Both the position numbers and the translations under genes were made by a program. Positions 34,430 through 43,201 of a stretch of DNA of 50,742 nucleotides are shown in pieces. Origin of the DNA: JBHGAV01 sp041946685 (GTDB taxonomy: Bacteria > Acidobacteriota > Terriglobia > Bryobacterales > Bryobacteraceae); contig JBHGAV010000029.1 of the NCBI GenBank assembly GCA_041946685.1, positions 1 through 50,742 on the forward strand. Direction: 5' to 3'. Within the stretch, counting starts at the first letter, position 1. Every line of letters begins with the position of its first letter. The notes under the pieces are model-generated. The model worked only from the letters and a program-made list of their open reading frames with translations. It had not been told where the DNA came from and searched no databases.

Positions 34430-35461
34430 TTGCGGGTCCGCGAGCTTGCCGAGTGGCTCGGAGCGCCGTTTGAAGGCGATGGCGAGAAGGAACTTGAAGG
34501 CGCCGCCTCATTGGAGGCCGCCGGCGCTGCTGAGGTGTCCTTCGTGGGCAGCCGGAAGGCGGCTCAGCAGGCCGAGTCCAGTGCCGCGGCCTGTCTGATC
34601 GTCCCGTCCGATTTCCCTAACCCCGCCGGACGAACGGTGATTCGGGCTCCCGAGCCTCGCATGGCATTCGCCCGCGCCGTGAGCCTGCTCCATCCTGTTC
34701 CCCCCGTCAAGGAGGGTGTCGATCCGACAGCCGTGATTGCCCCAAGCGCCGAGGTGGGCCCCGGTGTCTCCGTGGGAGCGATGGCAACCGTGGGTGAAGG
34801 CTCGAGGATCGGCGTGGGCTGCCGCATCGGGGCGGGGTGTTCAATCGGCTGCCGGGTGACGCTCGGCGAGGGGTGCACTCTCCACGCCAACGTGGCCATC
34901 TACGACGACGTGGACATCGGGGCCAGGGTCATCCTGCACTCCGGCGCGGTGATCGGCGCCGACGGCTTCGGCTTTGTCCTCGCCGGCGACCGCTACTTCA
35001 AGTTTCCTCAGATCGGCCGCGTTTCCATCGGAGACGATGTCGAGATAGGCGCCAACTCCTGCGTGGACCGGGCGGCGTTGGGGGTCACCTGGATCGGCGA
35101 GGGGACCAAGCTGGACAACATGGTGCACGTGGCGCACAACTGCCGTATAGGCCGTCATGTCGTCGTGGCCGCGCAGACCGGCTTCTCGGGCGGGGTGGTG
35201 GTGGAGGACTACGCCGTGATCGGAGGGCAAGTCGGCATCGGCGACAAGGCGCGCATCGAATCCAGGGCCGTGCTTGGCTCCGGATGCGGCGTGCTCACCT
35301 CCAAGATTGTGCGGTCGGGCCAGGTCGTCTGGGGCACGCCGGCCCGACCCTTGAAGGAGTACCTGGAGATGCTCGCCAACCAGTCGCGTCTCCCCGAGAT
35401 GCGCAAGGAACTAGCCGAACTCAAGCGCCGGATCGAGCAGTTGGAGGGAGGAGACACCTAG
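34430..35461 (+). CDS. lpxD: UDP-3-O-(3-hydroxyacyl)glucosamine N-acyltransferase
   Basis: A 343-residue lipid A enzyme acting third in the pathway. The N-terminal uridine-binding domain (about 1-100) includes LAEWLGAPFEGDGEKELEGAAS and EVSFVGSRKAAQQAESS. The beta-helix has hexapeptide repeats from about 100 to 300, with the catalytic His in MVHVAHNCRIG. The C-terminal coiled helix (RKELAELKRRIEQLEGG) is usual. The start is TTG 34430 directly after a strong GGAGGAGAG site. It is followed 10 bases later by the broken glycosyltransferase gene, so it probably headed an LPS/surface-sugar operon. Confidence 0.93.
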   Translation: MRVRELAEWLGAPFEGDGEKELEGAASLEAAGAAEVSFVGSRKAAQQAESSAAACLIVPSDFPNPAGRTVIRAPEPRMAFARAVSLLHPVPPVKEGVDPTAVIAPSAEVGPGVSVGAMATVGEGSRIGVGCRIGAGCSIGCRVTLGEGCTLHANVAIYDDVDIGARVILHSGAVIGADGFGFVLAGDRYFKFPQIGRVSIGDDVEIGANSCVDRAALGVTWIGEGTKLDNMVHVAHNCRIGRHVVVAAQTGFSGGVVVEDYAVIGGQVGIGDKARIESRAVLGSGCGVLTSKIVRSGQVVWGTPARPLKEYLEMLANQSRLPEMRKELAELKRRIEQLEGGDT

Positions 35462-35471
35462 CTCCGTCCTC

Positions 35472-36455
35472 ATGGGTCCCATCCGATTGGCTGTCCCTGA
35501 GCGCTCTCTTAGGAGGACCAAGGGCCAGGCGTTCCAGACACTCGAGTTGCTGCGGGGGCAGGGCTTCGAAATTCGCCCGTTTTCCGGCGAACCCTGGCGG
35601 CCTGAACTGGGCGGCGTGCTGCTGGTCCGCGGCAACCTGAACTGGTTCCCCTTGGTGAAGCGTCAACTGTATGACACCCCGCGGGAAGAGTTGCCGCCAG
35701 TAATCATCTGGCACCTGGAGCCGCTGCCCCCTCCCCCCGGCTCCTGTCAGCCCTGGCCCTGGCTGGATCACAGAGAGATCGCCAAGATCCTCATACGGAG
35801 CCCGCGTGCCACCGATCCTTACACAAACTACTGGGTTCTCCGGCGTCTGCACCGGCGGGGTTTGCCTGACTGACTGTTTGCCTCCGGTGCCGAGCGGGCG
35901 GAGTTCCTGGAGGCGCACGGCATCCCCGCCGAGCACCTTCCGATGGGATACGTTCCCGCTCTAGGCCGCGATTTGGGGCTCCAGCGGGATATCGACGTCT
36001 TGTTCTTGGGCGCCGCAACACTTCGAAGGTCTCTCTTGATCGCTCGGCTGCGCTGGTTGGGAGTGAATCTGACCGTGTGCGGCGGTTGGCGTAAGCCCGA
36101 ATACTGGGGTGAGAGTCGTGTCGAGCTGATCAATCGAACCAGGATCTTCCTGAACCTCCCGCGCTTCGCCGGCCAGTTTACCCTGCTGCGTTTCGTGTTG
36201 GGGGCCTGCAACAAGGCGCTGATCATTTCCGAGCCACTCTACAACTCGGCTCCCTTCGTGGCTGGGGAGCATTATGTGGCCGCCACCTATCAGGAAATGC
36301 CGCGGGTGATCCGCTACTACCTCGAGCACGAGGACGAGCGCCGCAGAATCGCGGAGAGCGGTTATCATTTGACAATGAACCATTGCCTTGCGTCGGCTTC
36401 CATTGAGAGACTGGCCGGGCGCATCCGGCTGCTTGCCCAGGCGAGAGCGAAGTGA
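35472..36455 (+). pseudogene. CgeB-like glycosyltransferase broken by one in-frame TGA
   Basis: Two open stretches in the same frame, 35472-35873 and 35874-36455, are separated only by TGA at 35871-35873. Joined, they give about 327 residues: MGPIRLAVPERSLRRTKGQ at the start, then GLPD-[stop]-LFASGAERAEFLEAHG across the lesion, with Trp (TGG) the natural residue there. The C-terminal half, with DIDVLFLGAATLRRSLL, NRTRIFLNLPR and ALIISEPLYNSAPFVAGEHYV, matches the CgeB/Glyco_trans_1_2 glycosyltransferase type. The frame after the stop is fully preserved for 194 codons, so the lesion is recent, or a sequence error. It overlaps the next gene by GTGA at 36452-36455. Confidence 0.8.
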
Positions 36456-37606
36456 CGCTTCGAATACCAGTTCACCGGCCCAGCTTCGACGCACAGGAGG
36501 CCGAAGCTGCGTCCCGCGTGCTCGACAGCCGCTGGGTTGGAATGGGGGCGTTCACCGAGGAGTTCTAGGGGAGATTGCGCGAGGCGTTGCGCGTCCGGCA
36601 CGTCCTGGCCGTCAGCAATTGCACGGCGGCGCTGCACCTGGCGCTCGGGGCGCTGGAACTGGCGCCCGGTGACGAGGTGATAGTCCCGTCTCTCACTTAC
36701 GTTTCCTCGGCCCAAGCGATTCTGGCCGCTGGAGGCAAGCCCGTGTTCTGCGACGTCGGTGAGCAGGATCTCCTCGCTTCTCCTGAGGACGTTGCCAGGT
36801 GCGTCACCCCCAGGACGCGTGCCGTGGTCCTGGTCCACTACGGCGGCCGAGTCTGCGACGTCGCCGGCGTCCGGCGAACGCTGGGCTCGAGTAGCATCCG
36901 GATCGTCGAGGACGCCGCCCATGCGTTCGGATCGGTCTCCGGCGCCGGACCGGCCGGCTCGCTGGGCGATGTTGGTTGCCTGAGTTTCGATCCCATCAAG
37001 AACATAACCTGCGTCGAGGGCGGCGCGGTTGCCACCAATGACGATGAGATCGCCGCGAAGGTGCGCTTGCGCCGGAACACCGGCATTGACTCTGACTCCT
37101 GGCGCCGCGCCGGCAAGGACCGGCCCTGGCACTACGAGGTGCATGACCGCGGCCTCCGGTACTTGATGCCCAACCTGAACGCGGCGGTCGGCTTGGTCCA
37201 AATGGGCAAGTTCGAGCGGTTCCGGGCGCGCCGCCTGGCGATCGTTCGCCGCTACGACAACGCTCTCCGCGGGCTGCCGGGCATCCTCACTCTTCGGCAC
37301 GATCCGGACGGTGCTGTGCCCTTCAACTACACGCTGAGGGTCATTGATGGCCGCCGTGACGAGTTGGAGCAATTCTTGCGGGAGCGCGGCGTCGGGTCCT
37401 GGGTGCATTTCATCCCCTGCCACTCGCAGCCCCTATTCTCCCGAGAGTCGGTGCGCCTGCCGGTCACAGAGAAGATCTACCCAGAGATCCTCTGTCTTCC
37501 CTTGCACTGCGAGCTGAGTGACAGCGACGTGGAGGAGGTCATTGCGGCCGTGACCGAGTTCGTAACCACAGGAGCGACATGCCGGACCCGAAACGCCGCC
37601 TCCTGA
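36452..37606 (+). pseudogene. DegT/DnrJ/EryC1-type sugar aminotransferase broken by one in-frame TAG
   Basis: The gene should start at GTG 36452 (VTLRIPVHRPSFDAQEAEA), overlapping the previous gene. An in-frame TAG interrupts at 36566-36568, codon 39, within FTEEF-[stop]-GRLREALRVRHVL; GAG (Glu) is the expected codon. Downstream the frame is intact to 37606. The fold-type I PLP features are present: SNCTAALHLALGAL, PSLTYVSSAQAI, EDAAHAFGS and the lysine segment LSFDPIKNITCVEGGAV (family motif F.p.K...g.GG). TTG 36575 could be a restart, but its ribosome site is too close. Intact homologues transfer an amino group to a keto-sugar; beside the NeuD-like gene it suggests an N-acetylated amino sugar. 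Confidence 0.8.
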
Positions 37607-38211
37607 TTCTTGGAGGGGGCGGCTTCGCATTGGAGATCGCCGAGATCGCGGAGCAGTTGCCCGGCTGCGTGATTGCGGGTTTTGTTCAGGACCTCTGGCC
37701 GGAGCGAATCGGCCAGCGCCTGGAGGGCTTCCCGTATTACTACATTGAGGAGGTCCGGCCGCTGGCTGGAGATCATGTGGCAGTGTGTGGATGCGGCAGC
37801 GGGAATCGTATCGGGTTCATCCGCCGCGCGGAGGAGATGGGGCTTCGTTTTTCCACCCTGGTGCACCCGTCCGCGGTGGTGTCTCCGAGGTGCCGGATTG
37901 GGGACGGTGCGGTCGTGGCGGCGGGGGCCGTGGTGGGGGCCAGGGTGGTTCTTGGACGCCATGTCTTCGTGGGCCGGAATTCCTCCATAGGTCACGACAC
38001 CATGGTCGAAGACCACGTGTTTGTGGGTCCGGGCGCCACCATCGCCGGCGCCTGCAAGATCGGACGTGCTGCCCTCATTGGGGCCGGCGCGGTCATCCGA
38101 GACCACCTGACCATCGGTACGGGAAGCACCGTCGGGGCCGGCGCGGCGGCCCTCAAAGATGTCGCCCCAGGGGCCCTTCTCGCCGCCCCGCGATCCATCT
38201 TGCTGGAGTGA
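37579..38211 (+). CDS. NeuD/PglD-type sugar O/N-acyltransferase
   Basis: A 210-residue protein with an N-terminal nucleotide-sugar-binding domain (RRLLILGGGGFALEIAEIAEQL, about 6-27) and a left-handed beta-helix of hexapeptide repeats (about 95-205: HPSAVVSPRCRIGDG, GRNSSIGHDTMVEDHVFVGPG). The general-base His is in GHDT, as in PglD. Family role: acetylation of UDP-4-amino sugars or sialic-acid-type sugars. It overlaps the aminotransferase end by 28 bases. It is the only intact gene of this four-gene remnant, so its substrate may no longer be made unless the partner genes are functional or duplicated elsewhere. Confidence 0.87.
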   Translation: MPDPKRRLLILGGGGFALEIAEIAEQLPGCVIAGFVQDLWPERIGQRLEGFPYYYIEEVRPLAGDHVAVCGCGSGNRIGFIRRAEEMGLRFSTLVHPSAVVSPRCRIGDGAVVAAGAVVGARVVLGRHVFVGRNSSIGHDTMVEDHVFVGPGATIAGACKIGRAALIGAGAVIRDHLTIGTGSTVGAGAAALKDVAPGALLAAPRSILLE

Positions 38212-38215
38212 GGCC

Positions 38216-38808
38216 ATGTCGCGAATCCTGGCCCGGCTCGAAGAGACGGCCGGGCGCTTCTCCCGTTTCCTCGACCGCCGGCCGGCGGCCGTTCTCGTGG
38301 CCTTCTCGGCGCTCTACTTCCCCAGCACAATCTGGCTGGCCTCGGTGAAGCAGCTCTGGTCGGACGAACTGTCAACCTACTACGCATCCGGACAACCGTT
38401 GCTGGGCAGCCTCTGGACGGTGCTAGGGGCGGGAATTGAAAACCAGCCTCCCGCCTTCTTTCTCGTGACGCGAGTGTCTACGCAATTGGGGATCGACCCT
38501 CAGATCTCCACGCGCCTCCCCGAGATCTTCGGATTCTGGATGATGAGTCTGCTTCTCTTCTGGTACGTGGCGCGGCTTTGTTCGTCGGCAACGCTTGCGC
38601 GCCGCGGTATTTCCTCGCCGCCGTGCTCGGCTTCAGCATACTGGCGGCCTACGCCGGCTACCGCTGCACCGCAGGCTACCCTCTGTTCGGAGCGGCTTGG
38701 CTGGCCGTGGCCCTGGCGGCATTCCTGGCCGGAGGAATCTACTCCAGTGCCAATGAATACCGTGCTCGCGCCACAAGAACTTATGCCCTTCGTGCCCTGC
38801 TTCAGTGA
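38216..38808 (+). pseudogene. GT39-like membrane glycosyltransferase, frameshifted and truncated
   Basis: The reading frame from ATG 38216 (MSRILARLEETAGRFSRF) includes a GT39/ArnT-like start: a hydrophobic helix, WSDELSTYYAS with the conserved acidic pair, then ENQPPAFFLVTR and RLPEIFGFW. Near 38575-38580 (GGCTTTG) the frame shifts by one base. The continuation FVGNACAPRYFLAAVLGFSI is in another frame, and adding one T to the TTT run would restore R-L-L-F-V-G. The second frame ends at 38808 after about 76 residues, so the gene totals some 200 codons against about 500 in the family. The 3' part is missing; the next gene is unrelated. A dead gene with high likelihood. Confidence 0.75.
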
Positions 38809-38886
38809 ATCTCAGGGCATGCTTGCGTAGCCCGAGACTGGCTTGGTGAGGTATTCTTTGAGAACTTCGTCTGAATTGGAGGAGCC

Positions 38887-39435
38887 ATGAAGTCGCATCA
38901 TTGGAGTCGCGCCGCCTGCTTGGCGGCCATTGGCTTGTTGATCGTCCTGGCCGCGAGTTCGTGCGGCAGGCCTCCCCAGGCCGCCGCCACCGATCCGGGC
39001 AGTTCCAAGTTGTTTGGAGGGGCGCAAGTGCAGGAGATCTTCCGCCTGCGTCTGGACCGGGACGACCTTGTTCTGGAATCCGTCCAGGATGCCATCAGGC
39101 AACACGACATCCAGGATGGCGCCGTCCTGACAGCCCTTGGGTCGGTTCAGGATTGCACGTATCACAACGTGAAGTCACTAGCCCCCACGGCGGAGCAGCA
39201 GTACACGACGGTTAAGGGGCCGACGGAGATCCTGAACGCCAACGGCATCATCGCCGCCGGCGAACCTCACTTGCACGTGACCCTTTCCGACTTGACCAGA
39301 GGCGCGTTTGGAGGGCATCTCGAAAAGGGTTGCCGGGTCCTGTACCGGGCCGAGCTTACGATCGCGAAATTCTCCGGCCTGCCTCTGGCCCGCAAGCTCA
39401 ACAAGGAAGGCACGCCTCTGTTGCAGCCCAAGTAG
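38887..39435 (+). CDS. Exported PPC-domain (DUF296) lipoprotein
   Basis: A 182-residue protein. The first 26 residues form a lipoprotein signal (basic start, hydrophobic core ending LAASSC, lipidation at C26). The rest is a PPC/DUF296 domain: DDLVLESVQDAIRQHDI, GAVLTALGSVQDCTYHNV and the HLHVTLSD segment (metal-binding His motif GEPHLHV) with GGHLEKGCRVLYRAEL. PPC domains are usually found in cytoplasmic or plant AT-hook proteins; here the protein should be exported and membrane-anchored. GGAGGAG lies six bases before the ATG. Preceded by the dead GT39 gene and followed 24 bases on by an exported glycosidase-like gene. Confidence 0.8.
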   Translation: MKSHHWSRAACLAAIGLLIVLAASSCGRPPQAAATDPGSSKLFGGAQVQEIFRLRLDRDDLVLESVQDAIRQHDIQDGAVLTALGSVQDCTYHNVKSLAPTAEQQYTTVKGPTEILNANGIIAAGEPHLHVTLSDLTRGAFGGHLEKGCRVLYRAELTIAKFSGLPLARKLNKEGTPLLQPK

Positions 39436-39459
39436 CTGCAAACGGTAGGGAGGAGATCC

Positions 39460-41277
39460 ATGGTTAAGAACGCGTTAGTTCTGCTTGCCGCCGTTGGCGC
39501 ACTCGCCGCGGCAGCCGGGCCAATACACGTTTGGGAGAAGCAGGAGATCACGCTCCAGGCGAAGGACTCGTACGGCAACCCGTATGTCGAGGTTGTCGCC
39601 TGGGTCGACCTGAAAGGCCCGAACTTCCAGAAGCGGGTCTACGGATTCTGGGACGGTGGCTCGACCTTTCGCGTCCGGGTGATGGCGACCGAGCCCGGCG
39701 TCTGGTCCTGGACCAGCGGTTCCGCGCCCGCCGACTCCGGTCTGGCCGGAAGGACCGGCAAGTTCACGGCCGTCGCTTGGACCGAGGCGGAGAAAGCGGA
39801 GAACCTTTGCCGCCGGGGGTTGCTGCGTCCCACCAAGAACGGCCATGCCTTCGAACAGGCCGACGGCACGCCTTTCTTCATGCTGGGAGATACCTGGTGG
39901 TCGACGCCCACGTTCCGTTTCCGCTGGACCGAAGACGATACGCCGCATCCGATGGGACCCGAGGCGACCTTCAAGGACATGGTGAGATTCAGGAAGGCCC
40001 AGGGCTTCAACACCATCGCCATGCTGGCCGCGTGGCCCAATTGGGCCAACGACGGGAGGCCGGCCAATCTCCGCATGAACGACGCCGACAAGACCCTCAT
40101 CCGCTCGGCCTGGGCGGACCCGAAGACCGGCAGCGCGAAGGATCAGCACAACGAAGGCGGCAAGCCGTTCCTGTTTCCGGGCCGCGTGCCGGGCTTCGAG
40201 GACGTCTTCGGCGACGTGGACCGCGTCAATCCGGCCTACTTCCAGCACCTCGACAAGAAGATCGACTACCTGAACTCACAGGGATTCATCCCCTTCATCG
40301 AGGTCAGCCGCCGCGATTCCGGTCCGGCGTGGAAGAAGTACTACCAGTGGCCGGATTCCTACACCCGGTTCATTCAGTACATCTTCAGCCGCTATCAGGC
40401 CAACAACGTCCTGTTGAGCCCGATCCATCTGGACTGGTATCAGGACACGATCCGGCCGTACTCGGGCTACAGCGAGGCTGCCGATCTGGTCATCAAGAAA
40501 TACGGCCCTCCGCCGTTCGGGACTCTGGTTTCGACCAACGCCGCCCCGTCCACCCTGGTGAACTGGGGCAATGCCAGTTGGCTGACCTTCCACCAGACGG
40601 GCAACGCGATCAGGACACACGATTACTACTGGTACATGACCGAGATCTGGCGCTCCCGGCCAGCGATGCCGGCCATCGCCGGCGAGCCCTACTATCCCGG
40701 CTACCGTTACCAGCCGGGGCAAGTCGTGCCCTATCTCGCCGAGGGCGGCTCGGAGCGGGACAGCCTCTACAATCGCTCGGCGATGTACGGGAATTTCCTC
40801 TCGGGCGGGTTTGGCGGCCACATCCAGGGCTCAGACGGCATCTGGCAGGCCAACATCGAGCCCGAAGCGCGAGTGAAGATGTGGGACGCGTTCGGCTGGG
40901 AGTCGGGCGCCCAGATGAAGCACCTCCGGACATTTGCCTTCTCGAATGGGACAAGGTTCGTGGACCTGGAACCAGACGCGGAGCTGGTGATGCCCAGCCG
41001 GACCCACGAGTTGATGTCCTACGAAGGCTGGGCCTATTGCGCGCGCACTCCCCAGCGCGACTTCTTCCTGGCCTATCTGGAAAAGGGAATGCCTCAGGCA
41101 ACCTTGCGGGGTGCGATTCCGGAAGCGCGGTATGAGGCCCGTTGGTTCAACCCCCGCAGCGGCGAGTGGACCAGCATCGGCTCCGGCACCTTGACTGCGG
41201 ATGCGATTGGTCTGGTCCAGCTTCCGCCGCAGCCTTCTCCGGACGACTGGGGCGTGTTCCTGTTGCTGAGAAAGTAG
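39460..41277 (+). CDS. Exported DUF5060/DUF4038 glycoside hydrolase (apiosidase-like, GH140 type)
   Basis: A 605-residue secreted enzyme. A signal peptide (about 1-19) is followed by a beta-sandwich DUF5060 domain (about 20-115: WEKQEITLQAKDSYGNPY, GFWDGGSTFRVRVMATEPGVWSW). A TIM-barrel DUF4038 region follows (about 125-500: FFMLGDTWWSTP, QGFNTIAMLAAWP, PIHLDWYQDTIRPYSGYSE, AGEPYYPGYRY). The C-terminal strand region (about 510-605) resembles the collagen-binding-like end domain. Family members include the GH140 apiosidase acting on rhamnogalacturonan II. Followed 16 bases later by an MFS carrier, probably for a released sugar or sugar acid. Substrate is inferred only. Confidence 0.85.
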   Translation: MVKNALVLLAAVGALAAAAGPIHVWEKQEITLQAKDSYGNPYVEVVAWVDLKGPNFQKRVYGFWDGGSTFRVRVMATEPGVWSWTSGSAPADSGLAGRTGKFTAVAWTEAEKAENLCRRGLLRPTKNGHAFEQADGTPFFMLGDTWWSTPTFRFRWTEDDTPHPMGPEATFKDMVRFRKAQGFNTIAMLAAWPNWANDGRPANLRMNDADKTLIRSAWADPKTGSAKDQHNEGGKPFLFPGRVPGFEDVFGDVDRVNPAYFQHLDKKIDYLNSQGFIPFIEVSRRDSGPAWKKYYQWPDSYTRFIQYIFSRYQANNVLLSPIHLDWYQDTIRPYSGYSEAADLVIKKYGPPPFGTLVSTNAAPSTLVNWGNASWLTFHQTGNAIRTHDYYWYMTEIWRSRPAMPAIAGEPYYPGYRYQPGQVVPYLAEGGSERDSLYNRSAMYGNFLSGGFGGHIQGSDGIWQANIEPEARVKMWDAFGWESGAQMKHLRTFAFSNGTRFVDLEPDAELVMPSRTHELMSYEGWAYCARTPQRDFFLAYLEKGMPQATLRGAIPEARYEARWFNPRSGEWTSIGSGTLTADAIGLVQLPPQPSPDDWGVFLLLRK

Positions 41278-41293
41278 CGCGAGGAGGATTCGG

Positions 41294-42550
41294 TTGACCG
41301 GACCGCCGTCTGAGACTGCGCTCTCCACCAGGATTCCGGGCGCGTTGTGGCGCGTTCTGATTCTTCTGGTGCTGTCCATCGCTATCAACTACATCGACCG
41401 CGGGAATCTCTCCATTGCGGCGCCGCTGCTCAAAGACGAGCTGGGAATCTCTGCGTCGCAACTCGGGATTCTGCTTTCCGCCTTCTTCTGGACGTACGCG
41501 ACCTTCCAGATCGTATCCGGCTGGCTGCTGGACCGCTTCGACGTGAACTGGGTTCTGGCCGCCGGCTTCCTCGTCTGGTCCGTCGCTACGGCGGCCACCG
41601 GCCTTGTGCGGGGATTCGCTCTCCTGCTGGCTTTGCGCCTGGTGCTCGGCATCGGGGAGTCGGTGGTCTATCCGTGCTTCTCCAAGATCCTCGCCTCCCG
41701 CTTCGAGGAGCAGCAGCGCGGACTCGCGAATTCACTCATCGACGCGGGCGGCAAGTGCGGCCCCGCCCTAGGGACGCTGGCCGGCGGCGTGTTGATGGCC
41801 CGGTTCGGCTGGCGGCCCTTCTTCATCGTCCTTGGGCTCGGCAGCCTGCTCTGGCTGCCCATGTGGATCCGCTGGATGCCGCGCGGACCGGGGCTTGTGA
41901 CAAGGGGCCCCCAGGAACCGCCGGGTATTGGCAGGATCCTCGCTCTCCGCTCCGCGTGGGCGACATTTGTCGGGCTCTTCTGTTCGAACTACCTGTGGTA
42001 CTTTCTCCTCACCTGGCTGCCGTTCTACCTGGTCCGCGAGCGGCACTTCTCGATGGACTCCATGGCCAAGGTGGGGGCCCTGGCCTACCTCACTTCCGCT
42101 GTTTCCACCACAATCACAGGCTGGCTGAGCGATCGGGCGATCGCCGCCGGGTCCACGCCCACGCGCGTCCGCAAGACCTGTACCGGCGCCGGCCTGGGAT
42201 TCGCGACGGTCATCGTCGCCGTGGCGGTTGTCCCCAATCCCACTGCGGCCATGGTCTTTCTGATGCTGGCGTGCGCCTCCTACGGCATGTACGCATCCAG
42301 CCATTGGGCAATCACGCAGACGCTGGCGGGGCCGGCGGCGGCCGGAAAATGGAGCGGGTTGCAGAACTTCCTCGCCAACCTGGCCGGGGTCGTCGCGCCG
42401 GCGCTGACCGGCTACGTGGTTGACCGGACCGGCCAGTTCTTCTGGGCCTTTGCCGTGGCTGCGGTTGTCGTGCTGATCGGCGCCTGCGTCTACCTGTTCG
42501 TCCTCGGACCGATCAAGCCGGTGGACTGGCGCGCCGGCGCGAGGGCATGA
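41294..42550 (+). CDS. MFS transporter, anion:cation symporter (hexuronate-type)
   Basis: A 418-residue major-facilitator protein with about 12 helices. The start is TTG 41294 with GCGAGGAGG upstream. Its loop motifs fit the ACS family (ExuT/GudP/RhmT-like): NYIDRGNLSIAAPLLKDELGIS in the first helices, GWLLDRFDVNWVLAAGF at the 2/3 loop, and LVLGIGESVVYPCFSK. These carriers move sugar acids such as hexuronates with H+ or Na+. It lies 16 bases after the apiosidase-like enzyme, which supports a link to pectin-derived sugars. Convergent with the next gene. Confidence 0.85.
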   Translation: MTGPPSETALSTRIPGALWRVLILLVLSIAINYIDRGNLSIAAPLLKDELGISASQLGILLSAFFWTYATFQIVSGWLLDRFDVNWVLAAGFLVWSVATAATGLVRGFALLLALRLVLGIGESVVYPCFSKILASRFEEQQRGLANSLIDAGGKCGPALGTLAGGVLMARFGWRPFFIVLGLGSLLWLPMWIRWMPRGPGLVTRGPQEPPGIGRILALRSAWATFVGLFCSNYLWYFLLTWLPFYLVRERHFSMDSMAKVGALAYLTSAVSTTITGWLSDRAIAAGSTPTRVRKTCTGAGLGFATVIVAVAVVPNPTAAMVFLMLACASYGMYASSHWAITQTLAGPAAAGKWSGLQNFLANLAGVVAPALTGYVVDRTGQFFWAFAVAAVVVLIGACVYLFVLGPIKPVDWRAGARA

Positions 42551-42611
42551 ATCTTCTCTCTGTTCTGGTGGACCCGGTGAGATTCGCGCCTCGTGGCCTG
42601 TGCCAGGACCA

Positions 42612-43178
42612 TCAGTCCCAGTTCTCGGGCTTACACAGGATCTTGTGGATGCGCAGATCGGAGAGCAGAAGACTGGGAGCGGCCGTAGCCAGCACGGCCG
42701 TGTCGGCGCCGGATCGTGTTCCGGCCACGGCGATCACCTTCTCTCCCTTGATCACACAGCCACCGTCACAAGCCATCATCAAGATCTCGACGCAGACCTT
42801 GATTCCCTGGCCAAACGCGCGTAGCACGCCTGCCAAGGCGCCCGGCACCTTGCTTCCGTAAAGATTCTCCGAGTGAAACAGCATCGTGCCGAAGTGCACC
42901 TGATGCCCACCCCGGCGCAGCCGGTCCGCCAATTCCTCCGGAAAAGGCTGAGATCCTTCCACGTACAGCTCGGCGAAGCCATACTGCCAGGGAATCACCA
43001 CAAGCTGTATCCCAGTTCCTTGAAAAGCCTCGGCGAACCGCCTGGCTGTGTCGCCTCGCGTCGAGGCCACCACAACCTTCTTGATCCCGCTCAAGGCAGC
43101 CTGCGACTTGACTATCTCGATCACCGCCGCGGTGTTCTCCGGTCCGGCCTTCTCAAAGTAGACGATCTTCTCTTCCAT
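42612..43178 (-). CDS. Stand-alone pyruvate-kinase C-terminal-domain-like protein
   Basis: A 188-residue protein similar to the alpha/beta (regulatory C-terminal) domain of pyruvate kinase, without the catalytic barrel. It contains GIKKVVVASTRGDTARRFAEAF (about 30-51) and the KGEKVIAVAGTRSGADTAVLA segment near the end. Such solo domains occur in archaea and some bacteria and have no established activity. It follows the AhpD-like gene by 23 bases on the same strand, so the two probably form one operon; the functional link is unknown. Confidence 0.8.
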   Translation of the reverse strand: MEEKIVYFEKAGPENTAAVIEIVKSQAALSGIKKVVVASTRGDTARRFAEAFQGTGIQLVVIPWQYGFAELYVEGSQPFPEELADRLRRGGHQVHFGTMLFHSENLYGSKVPGALAGVLRAFGQGIKVCVEILMMACDGGCVIKGEKVIAVAGTRSGADTAVLATAAPSLLLSDLRIHKILCKPENWD

Positions 43179-43201
43179 TGAAACCTCTCTCCTCGTTCTT
43201 C

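Noticed and set aside
35871..35873. TGA as a selenocysteine codon in the CgeB-like gene
   Set aside because: The family has no redox-active Cys/Sec here, Trp is the expected residue, no SECIS-like hairpin was evident just downstream, and the neighbour is broken by TAG.
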